DNA of 64,000 nt from Chrysopilus asiliformis (lineage: Eukaryota; Arthropoda; Insecta; Diptera; Rhagionidae), in the NCBI GenBank assembly GCA_964034945.1, contig OZ035962.1:79071942-79135941 (forward strand), read 5' to 3'. Within the stretch, counting starts at the first letter, position 1; every line of letters begins with the position of its first letter. A program made the position numbers and the translations under genes. Below are positions 9,896 to 22,310 of the stretch, in pieces. The notes below the pieces were generated by a model that was not told the DNA's origin, did not search any database, and saw only the letters and a program-made list of their open reading frames with translations.

Positions 9896-12746
9896 TTCTG
9901 CAGGTTATAGTCCGGGGGGAACACATTGGATGGGAAATCATTCCAAAGTCTTGTTGTTCGCGGAATGAAGGAACTTTACTGTACGAAAACGGGGAGGCTC
10001 AAGCAAGAAGTCGTGCGGGCGTGCAGCTGCACGAGAGGGTCTAGAGAAAACATACTGTGGAGGAAGAAGTTGGGAAATTTCGGTGGAAAATTTCCCATAG
10101 AAATATCTATAGAATATGCTGAGTACCATAACAGAGCGACGATGCTCGAGAAACGGTAATAAATCTGTCAAAGATTTGTCTCCAATCAGTCGGATCGCAC
10201 GTTTTTAATTTCGGTCCAACAGTTGCAGGACAGTTTTTGGGGCTTCCGGCAAAATGTTCGAATTGTACTCAAGCCTTGGTCGAATGCAGGTCTTGTAGTT
10301 GCTGAGCTCGTCAATTGGTGTGAAATATTTATATTTTTTTCTAAGGGGAAGGGGGAAATTTCAGCAGTAGCAAATATACATATGTTTTGCATACACAAAG
10401 AAAATATCCAGAATTAGTCTTAACCGAAACCCTGCTAAACTTTTTCCAAATTTTGTCTTGCAACATTTTTTACCGAAATACGGTCGTAATTAAATTTCTT
10501 TGCTCCAGTTTGCATTAAAATTGTTATTTTCCGTCCAAAGGACTAATCTTGTTACCCGGAAATCTCCATTGGAATTTTGTGCATAATTTTCCACTGCACA
10601 AATCTCGTAGCTCCAATAAATTAAATAAATCACTCGGAGAAAATTATAGTCATCTGACGTATCGCATCCGCATGCAAAAAAAAAACGACGCTTCTATAAC
10701 ACCCAAAAAATCGCCTCGAAGTGCGCATCTCTTACAAGACGATGAACGTCATTGGGTCACCTGAATGCCAAAAAGTCTGATTGCCGTGAGTCGTCTTTCT
10801 GCAAACACCGAAAAGTGAAAACCAAAATCCCACCGGCACCGACTGCTGGACATCTTCGGACAAAACTCCAATGGGCACGGGGTGCGGGCTTGAAATGTCC
10901 AAGAATCTCTCTATCTACAGCATCTTGATATGTCCACATGAATTTACCTGTTGCTTTTCATGCCTTATACATAGTCGTACCTGTACGGTACCGCATCGTA
11001 TCGGTCGAATGAAATTAAATTGAAAATACTGAAAAGAAGATGCGCACCTCAAATAGTTGTATTATATCGACATATGGTTATATTTCACATACGAGTATCT
11101 ACCAGATATTTTGCAAATATCAGAGCCTCCGAATTGTTCATTGTCTTATTTTGTATAGTCATATACGTAACATGATGGTGGCCATTTCTGATTGAGTGTA
11201 ATACCCGCACAAGTATTTGGACTTTTTGCTCTTTTGTTGCACTTTTCATGCATGGCCTGGCATATAATTAACCTGAAGATGCGCACCCGCAAAGGTGAAA
11301 CTCATACGCGCGTATTTTATTCATTCAGGTAACTCGTTGTGTAGTGGGAAAACTTCAATCGTCTGAAATAACAGCAGCAGCTCACCTCAGATTTTTCGTT
11401 CCAATATATCTGATCATCATCAGCTTATATCGGTCAATAATAATTACAAATAAAATAAAATCCCATATGCCAGTAAATATTAAGAAAAACTCAAAAACAA
11501 CAAAAAAAACAACACCATCGAGACAGATGAAGGCTGAGTGGAAAACGTAAAACCGTCTCGTAGTCTTGCTTTCCCGCTCCAGGTTTTTTTACGATTTTGA
11601 ATTCAAACTAATTACTGGGTGTCATCTGCCAAACAAGAAATTCCGATTTTAATATGTAAATTATTTCACCCAAGAAATTATAATTGCAGTCGCCGTCTAA
11701 GTGTGATTATTGCATTTAAATGGCATATTAAATAAGATTTAAACAGGGCCTCGAGTTTATAGCGTAGTTTTAACTGTCATAAAGTAGATGCCATCATTTG
11801 GTGTCAGCGTCGCAAAAAAAAATACTCCACAGAAAAATATTGTAAAAATGAAAATTTTCACCAAAACAGGTGAACTACCCCACCTTACCTCAACCAGGAG
11901 AGAGCGCAAAAAAGTAATATACCGTTTCGAGACGTTTCTGCCCAATTTTATTACCAGATTTAGCCATCGTTCGCACAACCATAAAAATTATGGTACCGTA
12001 TGAACTCGGTATAAAACTGTAACAAAATCTAAAGTTACGACTTCCAGAAAATATAAAATCCACGCCCCCACCCATCTTTATGAGGTTTTTTGTAAAATCC
12101 AAACGAATAAAAAAAACTGAAAAAGATTCTCTTTTATATACGATCGTACAATACGAGATCAAAAATTTAATATCCCATAATCAGAATAAGAATCAGAACC
12201 CGTTTGAGAAGGTGAAATCATCCAAATAAGCAAAAATCATATAAACGTCTTAAACATGAACTGAAAAATAAACGATTGGAAATTTTTGTCATAATTCGAT
12301 CAAGTTGTGAGATGATTTTTTTGACTTTTATTATATTGCATTTTGACTGTATTTATATGCCCTTATTTCGATTCGATTAATAAATTTTCGATAAAATGGC
12401 AAGAGAAGAAATCAATTTTTATGTGTAACATATGCCAAACATAATTTATGGATTATCAGTAAAGTATGGTATGACCATAGGGTAATGGTTTTAGTGATTG
12501 CCCATCGAATAGAATAGGGTTGAAAATCGTGCTCAAAAGTCTTTCTTTCATAAATTTTAGTTTACATTTCAAAAAAAAATCTTTAAAAAATCAGAGGTTT
12601 AAGGTAAGTGAAGGTACTGAACTTTATTTCTGAGTACCTACCTACTTCTGACTTAATTATCACCCAACTTATTGATGAAACCCCATCACAATCCATTCAG
12701 TTATTTAAAAAATAGCTTTTAAACTGCAGGAAATTTAAAAACTTAC
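9896..12746. other. Non-genic stretch
   Basis: Several short open frames and a twice-used phrase GAAGATGCGCACC (11037, 11276), but no gene, RNA or paired repeat I can support. Confidence 0.4.
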
Positions 12747-13462
12747 TTGGAGACAATCCATAAAATACTGGTCTGTACTGCGATTTATGACCTCTATGAC
12801 GATATGAGAAATTTAATAAGAAAAATTTTCGATAAAGTAAAAGTTCGACACATAAAAGGGGCCTCTCAAAATGTTCAACTTCAGGCCACACATCTATTAT
12901 GCGGCAGTTTGCATTCGGTGTTGGCCGTCGATGGATTTCCGCAAAATATTTTTCTACAGAGTCAAATATTTGTTGCAGGCGTCTGTAAACAAACAAATAA
13001 AAGATCAAATTTTAATTTCGAAATGCAAAGATTTGTCGCTAACTTACCTTGATTTTTGTTCAAAAGTTTCTGGACACCTCCATGAGTGACTCCTTTCCCC
13101 TAGTTCCAGCTGTCGTTGATGATACATAGAAAAAAAAAGATAAGACCAACTTTAACAACGTCATTAAAACATTAGAGACAATAACAACACTACGTAAAGA
13201 TACTTATCTGGAAATTAGCCAATCCGGTCAAATGTGATGAAGTGCTGATCCCGTCGATTTATCCTGAAAGAAAAATAAGAAAAAATTAGGTCAAATCATT
13301 TTTCACTTCATTTGACTTTAAGAGAAAAAGGCTTCAGTTTGTTGATAAACAATAGCTAATTGTACTTACCAAAAATTGATCTCCTTCACATTTTCCGGGA
13401 ATTTCCTTTCCTTCGACTATCCAGGTCCAGGTTGATGCGCTCTGCTCGTTAAAATACTCCGG
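12747..13462 (-). CDS. Unrecognised gene, three-exon partial model
   Basis: Three open segments on the minus strand join in one frame through canonical splice sites. Exon A is 13370-13462 (acceptor TTTTTAG, donor GTAAGT), exon C is 13048-13109 (acceptor GACAG, donor GTAAGT) and exon D is 12747-12982 (acceptor TGTTTACAG, donor GTAAGT). Phases agree (A ends at phase 0, C at phase 2) and no stop occurs in about 130 codons. A possible small exon between A and C (about 13207-13262) carries an in-frame TGA and is left out. An upstream segment with a GTGAGT donor at about 13541 is open but its phase does not fit exon A. The peptide includes TWTWIVEGKEIPGKCEG and FDSVEKYFAEIHRRP. I recognise no family. 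Start and end are unknown. It could be a host gene or a transposon gene. Confidence 0.35.
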
Positions 13463-13549
13463 CTAAAAACCTAAAACACACAAAAATAACTATTAGTAAA
13501 ATTTTCACTACTTCCACAGTTGAATTAAACAATTGTACTCACGTTTGAC

Positions 13550-15915
13550 ATTAGATCCTTGACAAAAACCTTTCTTTACATTCGGATCACTGTTGCCGAT
13601 AATGCAGTTCAGACAAAACACTTGTAAATGAAAATTTAATTACGAGGGGTCGCTGTGGTCTAGCCCGCCGCGAATTTAAACCACGTAAGAGATGTTAAAT
13701 CAAACTCTCATCAATTTTAAAGTTGATAACATTTAACTACTCTTGGAGTTTAAAGTTTCTGATCTAGCTTCATTTGCTATTTAACTCTACTGCCAATCAG
13801 TTCACTTTAAATCAAAATCAACGTACAAGTTCCTTTTTGTGAAGGAGGCGATTTTTCTTCCTCGTAAATCTTAAATTAAATTTTTTTTTAAAATCGAGGT
13901 TCATTTTGTAAAGTGTCTTAAAAATCTGGGAAAGAGTGAGTGTAATTAATTATGGTGAATAGTGCCTGAAGCTAATGTGGAAAATTTCTTATAGCCACTG
14001 GAACCGAGTTGCAGTAGAGGGTGTAGCAGAGGAAGAGAAAATCTTTGGTTGCAGCTAAGTGCACGATTTTTTTTTTGAATTTCTAATTTTTTTGAAATAT
14101 TTGATCGCCGACAATTTTTTTGGGAACAAAATAACATGTGGTCTTTCCCTTTATGACAAAAGTGCAAAATAGCAAAGTGCGATATGAAAATGCTATACAA
14201 CACCATTAAATTTATGCTAAACGTCGAAGGGCCATTAAATTTATGCTAAACGTCGTCGCCAAAATTTTACCGTCGTCAGTTTTTTTCTAAAACTCATACA
14301 TAATTTTGGACTATGTGCGTTTTTCTGGTGAAACTTGCTTGAAAAGTTCAAGTGAAGGTCATCGTTACTGCATTTTACAAAGGAAATTATTCTCTGCTTG
14401 TTACCAAGGCTGTAACAATAGAGTAACGGTCCAACTTCTACAAAATTCGAAGCTAGGAACAATTCTACAGCGATCTTCTGTGCATTGTCGGACAAAACCC
14501 AAATGAAGCGGACAAAAATTTTATTTTTGAATTTATGGCGCATTGAAACAATTTTGTATTTCATTCCAAGTATTAAAACATTGTGAAGTTTTCTACCATA
14601 ACGGACTTTCAAATTTTGAATCCGAATTATTTAATAGACGTCGTTAAATATCTCACTGGGCCCAATGATATATCAAAACTATAAAGAAAAAGTGCATGCG
14701 ACGTTTGCTTCGATTTAGTATAAAACCTATTTTTATTTGTGGTAGATTATTGTTTCTTATTTTTATTTATTTAGTGCCTTGATGTTATGATGTTAAATTA
14801 TATTGCATGTTTGATTATTTATAAAATTATTTCATCCTCTTATTTATTTATTGCTTAACTTTAGGCCAATATTTAATTATTTATTATCAACATTTAGAAA
14901 AATTTTGTAGCTGATTTGCACGTAATCTAAATATTTAGATATCCAATTCTTTAACATTTATAAAAGAAATAATGATAAAATCTTAACAACTACTCGTAAT
15001 TATTATGCTTAAATATTCTAATTCAATTTATTTATTGCCTGCTATTATTTTTTTTTATTTTTAATTTGTTGCGCCAATTACTCATTGTTATTTATTATAT
15101 AATATATTCATAAAGCATGGTAAATGAGACTTTATTTTCGTCTTTTCCCATCATTAAACTTTTCGTAACCATGTGTTAACGTTTTAAATAAAGGGGGGGC
15201 GGGGATTATATTCATGGAGTATAGTGAGAACTCATCGTTGAAATCATGAGTTAAGACTCAAACCCGATTTTAGGAAAATGTGGACTTCCGGTCGGAATCT
15301 TTATTTCCTCTTCCCTTCCTCGAAATTCCCATCATCGACTTAAGAAGGCATGACAATTTTTGTGTAGCGTGGAATTTAGAAAAGGAGAGAGCAAGACCCT
15401 ACCCCATCCGGCGAGCATAGTCGAAATAAAAATACCAGCATGCCTTCGATGCCTCTCACTTCTACAAAACAAAAGGGTTGTTAAATATGTTGCCAACAGG
15501 CAAGGATCAACGATTTGTAACACACCATCTTACAAGCCCTTCATCTATACACCCACACGTTACATATTTCTGCCTTCTGCTCGGCACTCTGTTTTAAATT
15601 CTATGTTTGACAAGATTATATTAATATAATATTAATGTTACTGCTATAAAATACTTATCCGTGCCATGTTTTTTTAAGTTTGAGAATCAAAAACCGAACT
15701 AAATCACCTTAGCCGGAAAATTGAGATAAAATTGACACATGGAGAAATATTTCCAAATACTTCCAATGATATCTAGAAAACTGCATACATAGAAAAGCCA
15801 CCAACACCATCACACATTTTAGTGCGTAGCTATATCTTGGTCACAGATGATTTTTAGTCCTCGTGGGACATAAATCACAGTACTGATAACATGTCAAACC
15901 ATTTGAATTCTGAAT
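13550..15915. other. Non-genic stretch
   Basis: AT-rich, with a 29-bp tandem duplication around CCATTAAATTTATGCTAAAC at 14203-14255. The short frames at 14241-14612 and 15360-15629 lack splice or family support. Nothing else was identified. Confidence 0.4.
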
Positions 15916-16542
15916 AAGGTGACCATATTTACTTTGATTCAATCCATGACTAGATGAGCGAAAGGGCAGCGGCAGGAGGAGGTATGAGACGATGGTTGGA
16001 ACGGAACACTAATGAAACAACAAATTTTATATGGTTTTTTCCTCGATTTGGACGAAAACCAACAAGAAATATGCGCCGCAGGCGAAATCTTTAAACAGAA
16101 TGCTTTAAATCAGGCGTGTCCAACCTTTCAGCTTTCGTGGGCCACATTGGGAGAAGACGAGTTATATTTGGCCACAAATAAAATATACTAACCCTATAGA
16201 TAGCTGATTAGTATAAAACGTAGAATACTTAGTTAACAATTTTAAGTAATTTAAACTTCATTAATTCATAAAGTTTGTAAATATATCAGTTTTTGTTGGG
16301 CCTCATGCAAACATGTCTTGGGCCGCAGGTTGGACAAGCCTGCTTTAAATCAACAGCTACCACGCAAAAATTAATTTAATTTTCCACGCTCTTTACATTA
16401 CAGAAAAATTCACTTAAATTTCATTTAAAAAAAACCAATAAAGAATGCGCCGCAAGCCTAATTTTATCTTGAGGCGAAAAAATGTAATTTACAACAACTG
16501 CTAATTTTATTTTATGGCGAAAAATGTAATTTGCAACAACTC
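15916..16542 (+). repeat. Dispersed repeat beginning GGTGACCATA, interrupted by a hAT MITE
   Basis: Starts AATAAGGTGACCATA like the copies at 42097 and 61659, and shares the CGCCGCAGGCGAA block with 4270-4680. The hAT MITE at 16111-16342 splits it. Its tail contains two copies of GGCGAAAAATGTAATTT in tandem (about 16475-16542). It has no coding capacity, and its superfamily is not established because I could not define both ends. Confidence 0.5.
16111..16342. mobile_element. hAT MITE with 8-bp TSD
   Basis: Left end CAGGCGTGTCCAACC, right end the inverse of CAGGCTTGTCCAACC. It is flanked on both sides by the identical octamer CTTTAAAT (16103-16110 and 16343-16350). The CAGGNNTGTCCAA terminus and 8-bp duplication are hAT hallmarks. 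232 bp, non-coding, so it would need a transposase from elsewhere. The perfect TSD indicates a fairly recent insertion. Confidence 0.93.
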
Positions 16543-16599
16543 CTTTAGTATATTTTGCATATTTGGTAGTCGGTTTTTCTGGCATTTGATAAAGAACCA

Positions 16600-17610
16600 T
16601 GCAGGATTCGACGATTTTTATACCCCCGGGCTAACTTTTGAACCAGTTGGGTTTCATTTTCGTTCTACCTGCATTCGCAAGGTAATTTTCTCTAGTTTCA
16701 TGGACATACACTCAGAAAAATGGAGGCTAACTCGACGACCTACATACGGCGTAATTGGCCTCGGGCAGGCGCGCGTTCGCCTGCATGTGGGCAAGTAAAA
16801 CTGAGTTGACCTGTGGTCGGAGAAATTCTGAAATTAAACCACCAGCAGGTGAAGTAGGGCACTGGGAGCTGCACGAGTTGACCTTAGATAGGTTAACTCT
16901 GACCGCTAGCTGGCTTACAGACACCTATGTAAGGTCAGAGTTAACCTGACAAAAAGTTGACCTGGACATTTTTCTGAGTGTAAGCTCTTTTTTGGCGGGG
17001 AACTGCAGTTTGCGACGATTTTTATGCCCCCGGGCTAACTTTTGGACCAGTTGGGGTTTCGTTGTGAAACTCCAACTGGTTCAAAAGTTAAGGCCCAATT
17101 ACGATCGACATGGGGCGCATATGTTAATGTCAAATTCCCAACGAATGTTGACATACATAGCTGTCAACATCAAAGCTAATCTTCATTTTACCTCAAGTGG
17201 AAATTAATATGGCCACAATATTATTAAATTCACACTAAACTTTTAGGTTATGTTCACTATTTACATATGCCAGTTCCATTTGTATCGAATTATTCATGCT
17301 TAACGAATGTTTAACGAAGGTTTGAAAGTGGCAACACTTTGACACATGTCTATTGTGGGTAATAACATTGACTTTCTTATTCTGGAAATGACATATGCAG
17401 CTACATACATATGCGTTCTTATGTCTATCATAGTTGGGCCTTTAGCCCGGGGGCATGAAAATCGTCGAAAACTGCATGGAAAAATCATTGCGTCTAAGAT
17501 GGCAGCTGACCATCTCCCTGCAGTTCCCGCCAAAAAAGAGCTTATGTCCATGAAATTACCTTTCCAATGCAGGTACAATGAATGTGAAACCCAAAACTTA
17601 GTCAAGGGGC
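16600..17610. repeat. Large imperfect inverted repeat (fold-back element)
   Basis: The left arm (about 16610-17060) and right arm (about 17430-17600) share, in opposite orientation, blocks with ACCTGCATT, GGTAATTTCATGGACATAAG, CTCTTTTTTGGCGGGAACTG and CCCCCGGGCTAA. The left arm also holds a direct repeat of ATTTTTATNCCCCCGGGCTA (16615 and 17018). The arms look like long terminal inverted repeats of one element, around a centre near 17100-17430. Short open frames here are not conserved between arms. Confidence 0.65.
16709..16980. mobile_element. TA-flanked MITE with its empty site nearby
   Basis: Termini CACTCAGAAAAATG and CATTTTTCTGAGTG form a 14-bp inverted repeat, flanked by TA (16707-16708 and 16981-16982). 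The homologous right arm of the host inverted repeat reads GGACATAAGCTC without the element, whereas here the same text is split at TA. That is direct evidence for insertion with TA duplication, as in Tc1/mariner-type MITEs. 272 bp, interior relatively GC-rich, no gene. Confidence 0.93.
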
Positions 17611-17639
17611 ATTTTCGTGCATCGTTCTTTTAGCACTAA

Positions 17640-19589
17640 ATTGAAAAAACAAAAGTTTAGTTTCCGTGAACCTTAGACAACATGTCTAAATTCCTGTTTC
17701 GGAAGTATATATGAAACAACATGACGAGAGGAGACGAATTGAAAAAGCATTGATTATGCCAATCAATTTGATATTTCGAAGGGTTGTTTTTGTGAAAAAA
17801 ATTTCTAGTTCATTTTCGCCCTGCGATTTGTTAATCAAAATAAAAACGTTTTCACGTCTAAAAATTCTTTTGAAAATTTTTAAAAAAGATTGATCCAATT
17901 TATACTATTAGCATTGAAAACATTTGAGAAAAATCTATTGACGAAACAGAAACCCGTGGACCTTTTTCAAAAGAGACGTTTTGGTATGCGACTATTATTT
18001 TCTTATTTCCGGTCTTGATATAGGACGAACAAAATTTCATAAACTACGCTAAAAAAAATTTAATCATGGATTTTTTCTTTCATTCTAATAAACCCGAAGA
18101 CCTATTTCAAAAATGCAGATTTAAAACTTTAAAAAATCTACAAAAAAAGGTGAAAATCTTTGTTTGAATAGTGAAAAATAATTGTAATACACATTAGAAA
18201 TCCGAAACAAAAGGGTAAATTATTTCTCGCATCTTTATTCCCACATTTTCTTTATTAATGCTTGTGCTTTTTATTTTTAGTTTCCTATAGAATAGTTTGT
18301 TGTCGGGATATCTACCCTACGTTACTTAACAATCAGCCATCCAAATTGAGAATTGATCAAGAAACTTTGTACACTTCTGGTTCAATCATTCAACCAGTTC
18401 AGGGAATTTTTCTCCGATCAATCGATTTTCATGGCAACGAAAATCAAAGCCAAGCCACCGAGATACCGAAAGTTCATCGGACAAATACCGATCCCAGCAA
18501 TGTAATAAAAAAAATAAAATAAAAATTCATGTGCACTGGACAGTTACATGTCGATCAAGAGCATAATTCTGTGTATAATATTAACCAAATTTGTATTGAG
18601 AAATCGTTGAATAATTCATAACAAACATAAACGATTGTCCGTCCACCAATGGAAATATCATCATATCACCAGATGATGATGGTAATCATGATGATGACAA
18701 TTGATCATCATCGAATAAAATTCAACAACAAGCATTAATAACAACATTTACTGATTTGTACTAGAGAAGCTCCATTTTGGTTATTTTCCAAATCCGTATC
18801 CATAGAAATCGACTATGATCGAGTAAGAATTGCTAACAAAACATGTACGAAATCATGTCGAAGATAGTGTAAAATAGATCTTGAACATCGAAATAATGTG
18901 ATCAAATGTAGATCAATTGTGGAACATGTGCATTTTTAAAATATTAGAATTCAAAATCGATCAACTTGTGTAAAAAAATTTATAACTGATCAACGTGTCC
19001 GATAGTTAACCAAGAATCGCCAGCCTATAAAAGAATCAACATTAGAAATTCAATGTTCAAGGACTAAATTAACTCGTTCTGTAGTAGTTGATTGTGAGTT
19101 GTTAAGTGTCCTTCCACATGTTCCACTTATGGCGATGATGTTGATTTAGTGGCAAAGTTTTATATGTTTGCTGGCCAAAGAGCATAAAAATGTCAATTGG
19201 AAGATATCAACCTTAGCCTGTAACTCTGTCAGAAATCGAAGAATCTCCAACAAACATGTGCGGTGATATAGGCTTTCAATTTTTGCTTTAAACTTTAGAT
19301 ATTGCTACTGATATTGACAGAAAGGCTAGTAGCTGATCGCTGATCTCCAACATCTATATATGATGGATTTGTTGAAAAGTTATTGTGTTTATGGCATTGA
19401 AACCGCAAGTAGTCTATGATCACATTTTTTACTACCTGCAATCAATTTTTTCATTTTTTTGATCAAGGTATATTTTTATATAATCTTGATGTCGATGATG
19501 ATAATCGCGTCGATATGCTCAGCGAAAATGATCATTTGTTTGATTGATTCTTTGGTGAACCAAAAGAGGAACTGATTTAATACTAAAAA
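17640..19589. other. Mostly non-genic stretch
   Basis: Contains one possible terminal exon (18283-18522) and a TATAAAAG at 19026-19033 without a downstream ORF. The 18500-19560 part is rich in GATC/ATGATG words and looks like unique host sequence rather than transposon. No other feature is supported. Confidence 0.4.
18283..18522 (+). CDS. Possible terminal exon of an unrecognised gene
   Basis: A pyrimidine-rich acceptor (TTTTTATTTTTAG, ending 18282) precedes an open frame of about 79 codons ending in TAA at 18520-18522. Residues look protein-like (CRDIYPTLLNNQPSKLR, GIFLRSIDFHGNENQ) and codons are varied, ending with a short lysine run. A poly(A) signal AATAAA lies about 190 bp on, at 18712. 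I could not find the preceding exon, and no family is recognised. It may be chance in AT-rich DNA. Confidence 0.25.
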   Translation, partial: SYRIVCCRDIYPTLLNNQPSKLRIDQETLYTSGSIIQPVQGIFLRSIDFHGNENQSQATEIPKVHRTNTDPSNVIKKIK

Positions 19590-20146
19590 TAAACATAACA
19601 AAAGCTATAATTGCCAATCTGGCAATTATTGAAAACCCGTATGGTGATTTAATTGAACGGCGTATCAAAATTTCATTTGAATTCAAATTTTCCAATAAGA
19701 TTTTTTTAAAACTTGTTCCAATCGGATTTTGATGTATGGGAGTTTTATGTCATATAAATCATATTCTAAATAACTTTTGTTCTTGCACTTTTTTGATAGG
19801 ATGCACAGTTTTTGAGATATTCGCGAAAAACATTTTCATTCCTATGGGGGGTACCCTCCTAATGGTCCATTTTTGCTCATTAACGAACTTAGCCTCGCAT
19901 TTTACGACAAATGGATCTGCGCAAAATTTTAAGTCTCTAGCTCAGTCCATGCGCCCGCAATCCGCGCCACAGACAGACAGACAGACAGACAGACGGAACG
20001 ACGGACGGACATGGAAAATTCAATTTTTTTTATCATTCTAAACACACTGGTGTAATTCATTTTTGTGTGCGATGACGGGATCTTGGCGTTACAAACGGTA
20101 AGGCAAAGTTAATATACCCTTTGGTTTCACCATACGGGTATAAAAA
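19590..20146 (-). mobile_element. (GTCY)n element, copy B
   Basis: An inverted, nearly full copy of the 9152-9792 element. It starts TAAACATAACAAAAGC, then a perfect hairpin ATAATTGCCA-ATC-TGGCAATTAT, then AACCCGTATGGTGA, a body, a short (ACAG)n/GACGGACGG array (19970-20013), the ATTCATTTTTGTGTGCGATG module, and TTTCACCATACGGGTATAAA at the far end. Non-coding. The array is far shorter than in copy A, so array length varies between close relatives. Confidence 0.75.
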
Positions 20147-20754
20147 TATAATGTGCTGTTGACAAAGAGTTAAGCAGACTTCTTAGCAGATTCTCAATAT
20201 GTTCGTTCGCAATCAATTGAAATCACAGAAAAATATTTAGTCGTTTATTGACAAGTGATAGAATGGATTCTGCTGATCCAGAATATCAATAGTAATGGAC
20301 AAAAAGTATTAATTCGTTTCAAAAGTAACGGATAGTCCACTGCCAACGATTATTTACTCGTTACAAATTACCTCACCTCAATGAGCCAAGCTAAACAAAT
20401 TAAAACTCAAATTTGCTTTGTTTGTATTTCCTTTTACCGACGGCTTTTGCATCCATCCAACCATGCCGTCAAAGAGATAGAAGAAGAGAACACAAAACAA
20501 GTATCACGATCTGCTTTGAGTTTTCATTCTCTTCAGATAATTTTGTCAAAGCGAATGCAGGACCGATGGAATCGAAAACACGAAAAATCTCAGTCTGTAC
20601 TTTGTGTTCTCATTGCTCTGTCCAGGTAGAGAAAGTAAGTATAATCAGTAGATTCATACAATTCGATGTAATCGTGGGAATATATTAAATGCATCATTAT
20701 TACGATTACGACGAGTAAAAATGCAGGGCTCGAGCAACGATTACAAAATAGTGA

Positions 20755-20970
20755 TGTATTACGACGAGTAAAACGATTACGACGAGTAAAACGATTACGA
20801 CGAGTAAAACGTTTGCGACGAGTAAAACGATTACGACGAGTAAAACGTTTGCGACGAGTAAAACGTTTACGACGAGGAAACGCTTACGACGAGTAAAATG
20901 ATTACGACGAGTAAACCGATTACGACGAGTAAACCGATTACTACGAGTAAAATGATTACGACGAGTAAAA
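20755..20970. repeat. 18-bp minisatellite
   Basis: About twelve copies of ACGATTACGACGAGTAAA in tandem, with variants (GTTTGC, GCTTAC and ATGATTAC openings). One outlying unit lies at about 20698-20720. Frames across it are not protein-like. Confidence 0.95.
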
Positions 20971-21689
20971 GAGTGGTGTTTTGATGGTATATTTTAATTG
21001 TTTCTTTTTCTTTGGGGGTCAGTAGGGCTGTAGGAAAAAGTACTCCAGAAATGAATGATTTTGAGTTTCCTTAAACGTGCGTTGGATTTATTACGACATT
21101 TTGGGTATTTGTATCGATGTAGGCTTAAAGCAAAAAAAAATAATGTTCTTAACTGTGGATTTTATGGGGCAAGACTCGATTCGAGTACTTATACCCCGAT
21201 CGCCCCAACCCCTAAAACTATTTATAAAGAAAGGCAAAAATTGCTTGACATTTTGCACAAGCGTTCCCTTGCATCCCGCTTCCAACGTAAGAAAATCTAG
21301 AAAGGGAGTGAAAGATTCGAGGCAAACTGCTAACCACGTATGTTACTCTATCGCAGAAAAATGACTATTACACATACTTTTCATGTCTCAAATTTTTCTT
21401 CGTTTTTCGCTAATTCCGGATCTGGCAGTAGTTTGTTTGCTCAGTGATTTACTCAAAAGCTCTAGTTTTGAGATACAGAGGGTTATTTATAAATACTCAT
21501 AAATTTATGAACCAATGAACTGCCCTAGCTTTCTGAAAAACTAGAGCTTACCCAGCCGAACCACTGCTTAGATTCGGAATTAGCGATTCGAAATTACCCA
21601 TAAATAACTTTAATATCAAGTGCACCAAAAACAATTCAGTTATGGTCCGCCTGTGTTTTTACGACAGTACGAAATCCTTTTCAGGCAAA

Positions 21690-22310
21690 CTTAAAAAGAT
21701 GTCCGTGTCTGTCCGTCTGTCCGTTTTATGTATCTTAACGAACTCGAGAACGCGTTAAGCTAGTGACTTGAAATTTTTTGTAAATGAATTTTACGAAATT
21801 CGCTATTTTCTATCAACTTTCGGACAAGTACCGTTAGCTATAATGGATATCTGCCAACCAAATTTTTGGAAAAATTCAGTTTTTTGAAAAAAAATTGAAA
21901 GTTTTGCGCTTCTGGGAAAAATTGAATATAATAAAATTTAAAGGGTATACATTTTTCTACATTTTTTTCTTTGACGGTTTTCACGTATCTCTACCGGTTT
22001 TGAAGATATTTGAATAAATTTCATTTTTAAATTTCTCGAAAACTATGTGATTTTATGATAAAATGAATATAACTAAATTTAAAGGAAATTAAATGTTCTG
22101 CAATTTTCGCATTAACGGTTTTTATGTATCCTTAACAGTTCTCGAGATATTTGAAAAAATATTATTTTTCACATATTTTTTTCAAAAACTAAATATTGCA
22201 GAGGAAAGTTTGGTGTTGATAACAACTGATATTTGTATTTTTTTGATTTTGAACCTACTTCTACGGTTTTTTAAAAACGTACCTATTTTATTCATAAACT
22301 ATTAGGACAC
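21690..22310 (+). mobile_element. Divergent (GTCY)n element with tandem units
   Basis: Shows the family order: short array (GTCTGTCCGTCTGTCCG, 21708-21724), then AACGAACTCGAGAACGCG and CTAGTGACTTGAAATTTTTT, then two to three tandem units of roughly 150-170 bp, each with a GATATTTGAA or CTCGAAAAC phrase. Sequence identity with the other copies is low outside the GACTTGAAATTTT module. Ends are not defined. Confidence 0.5.

Noticed and set aside
20755..20970. CRISPR-like array
   Set aside because: Head-to-tail 18-bp units without unique spacers.
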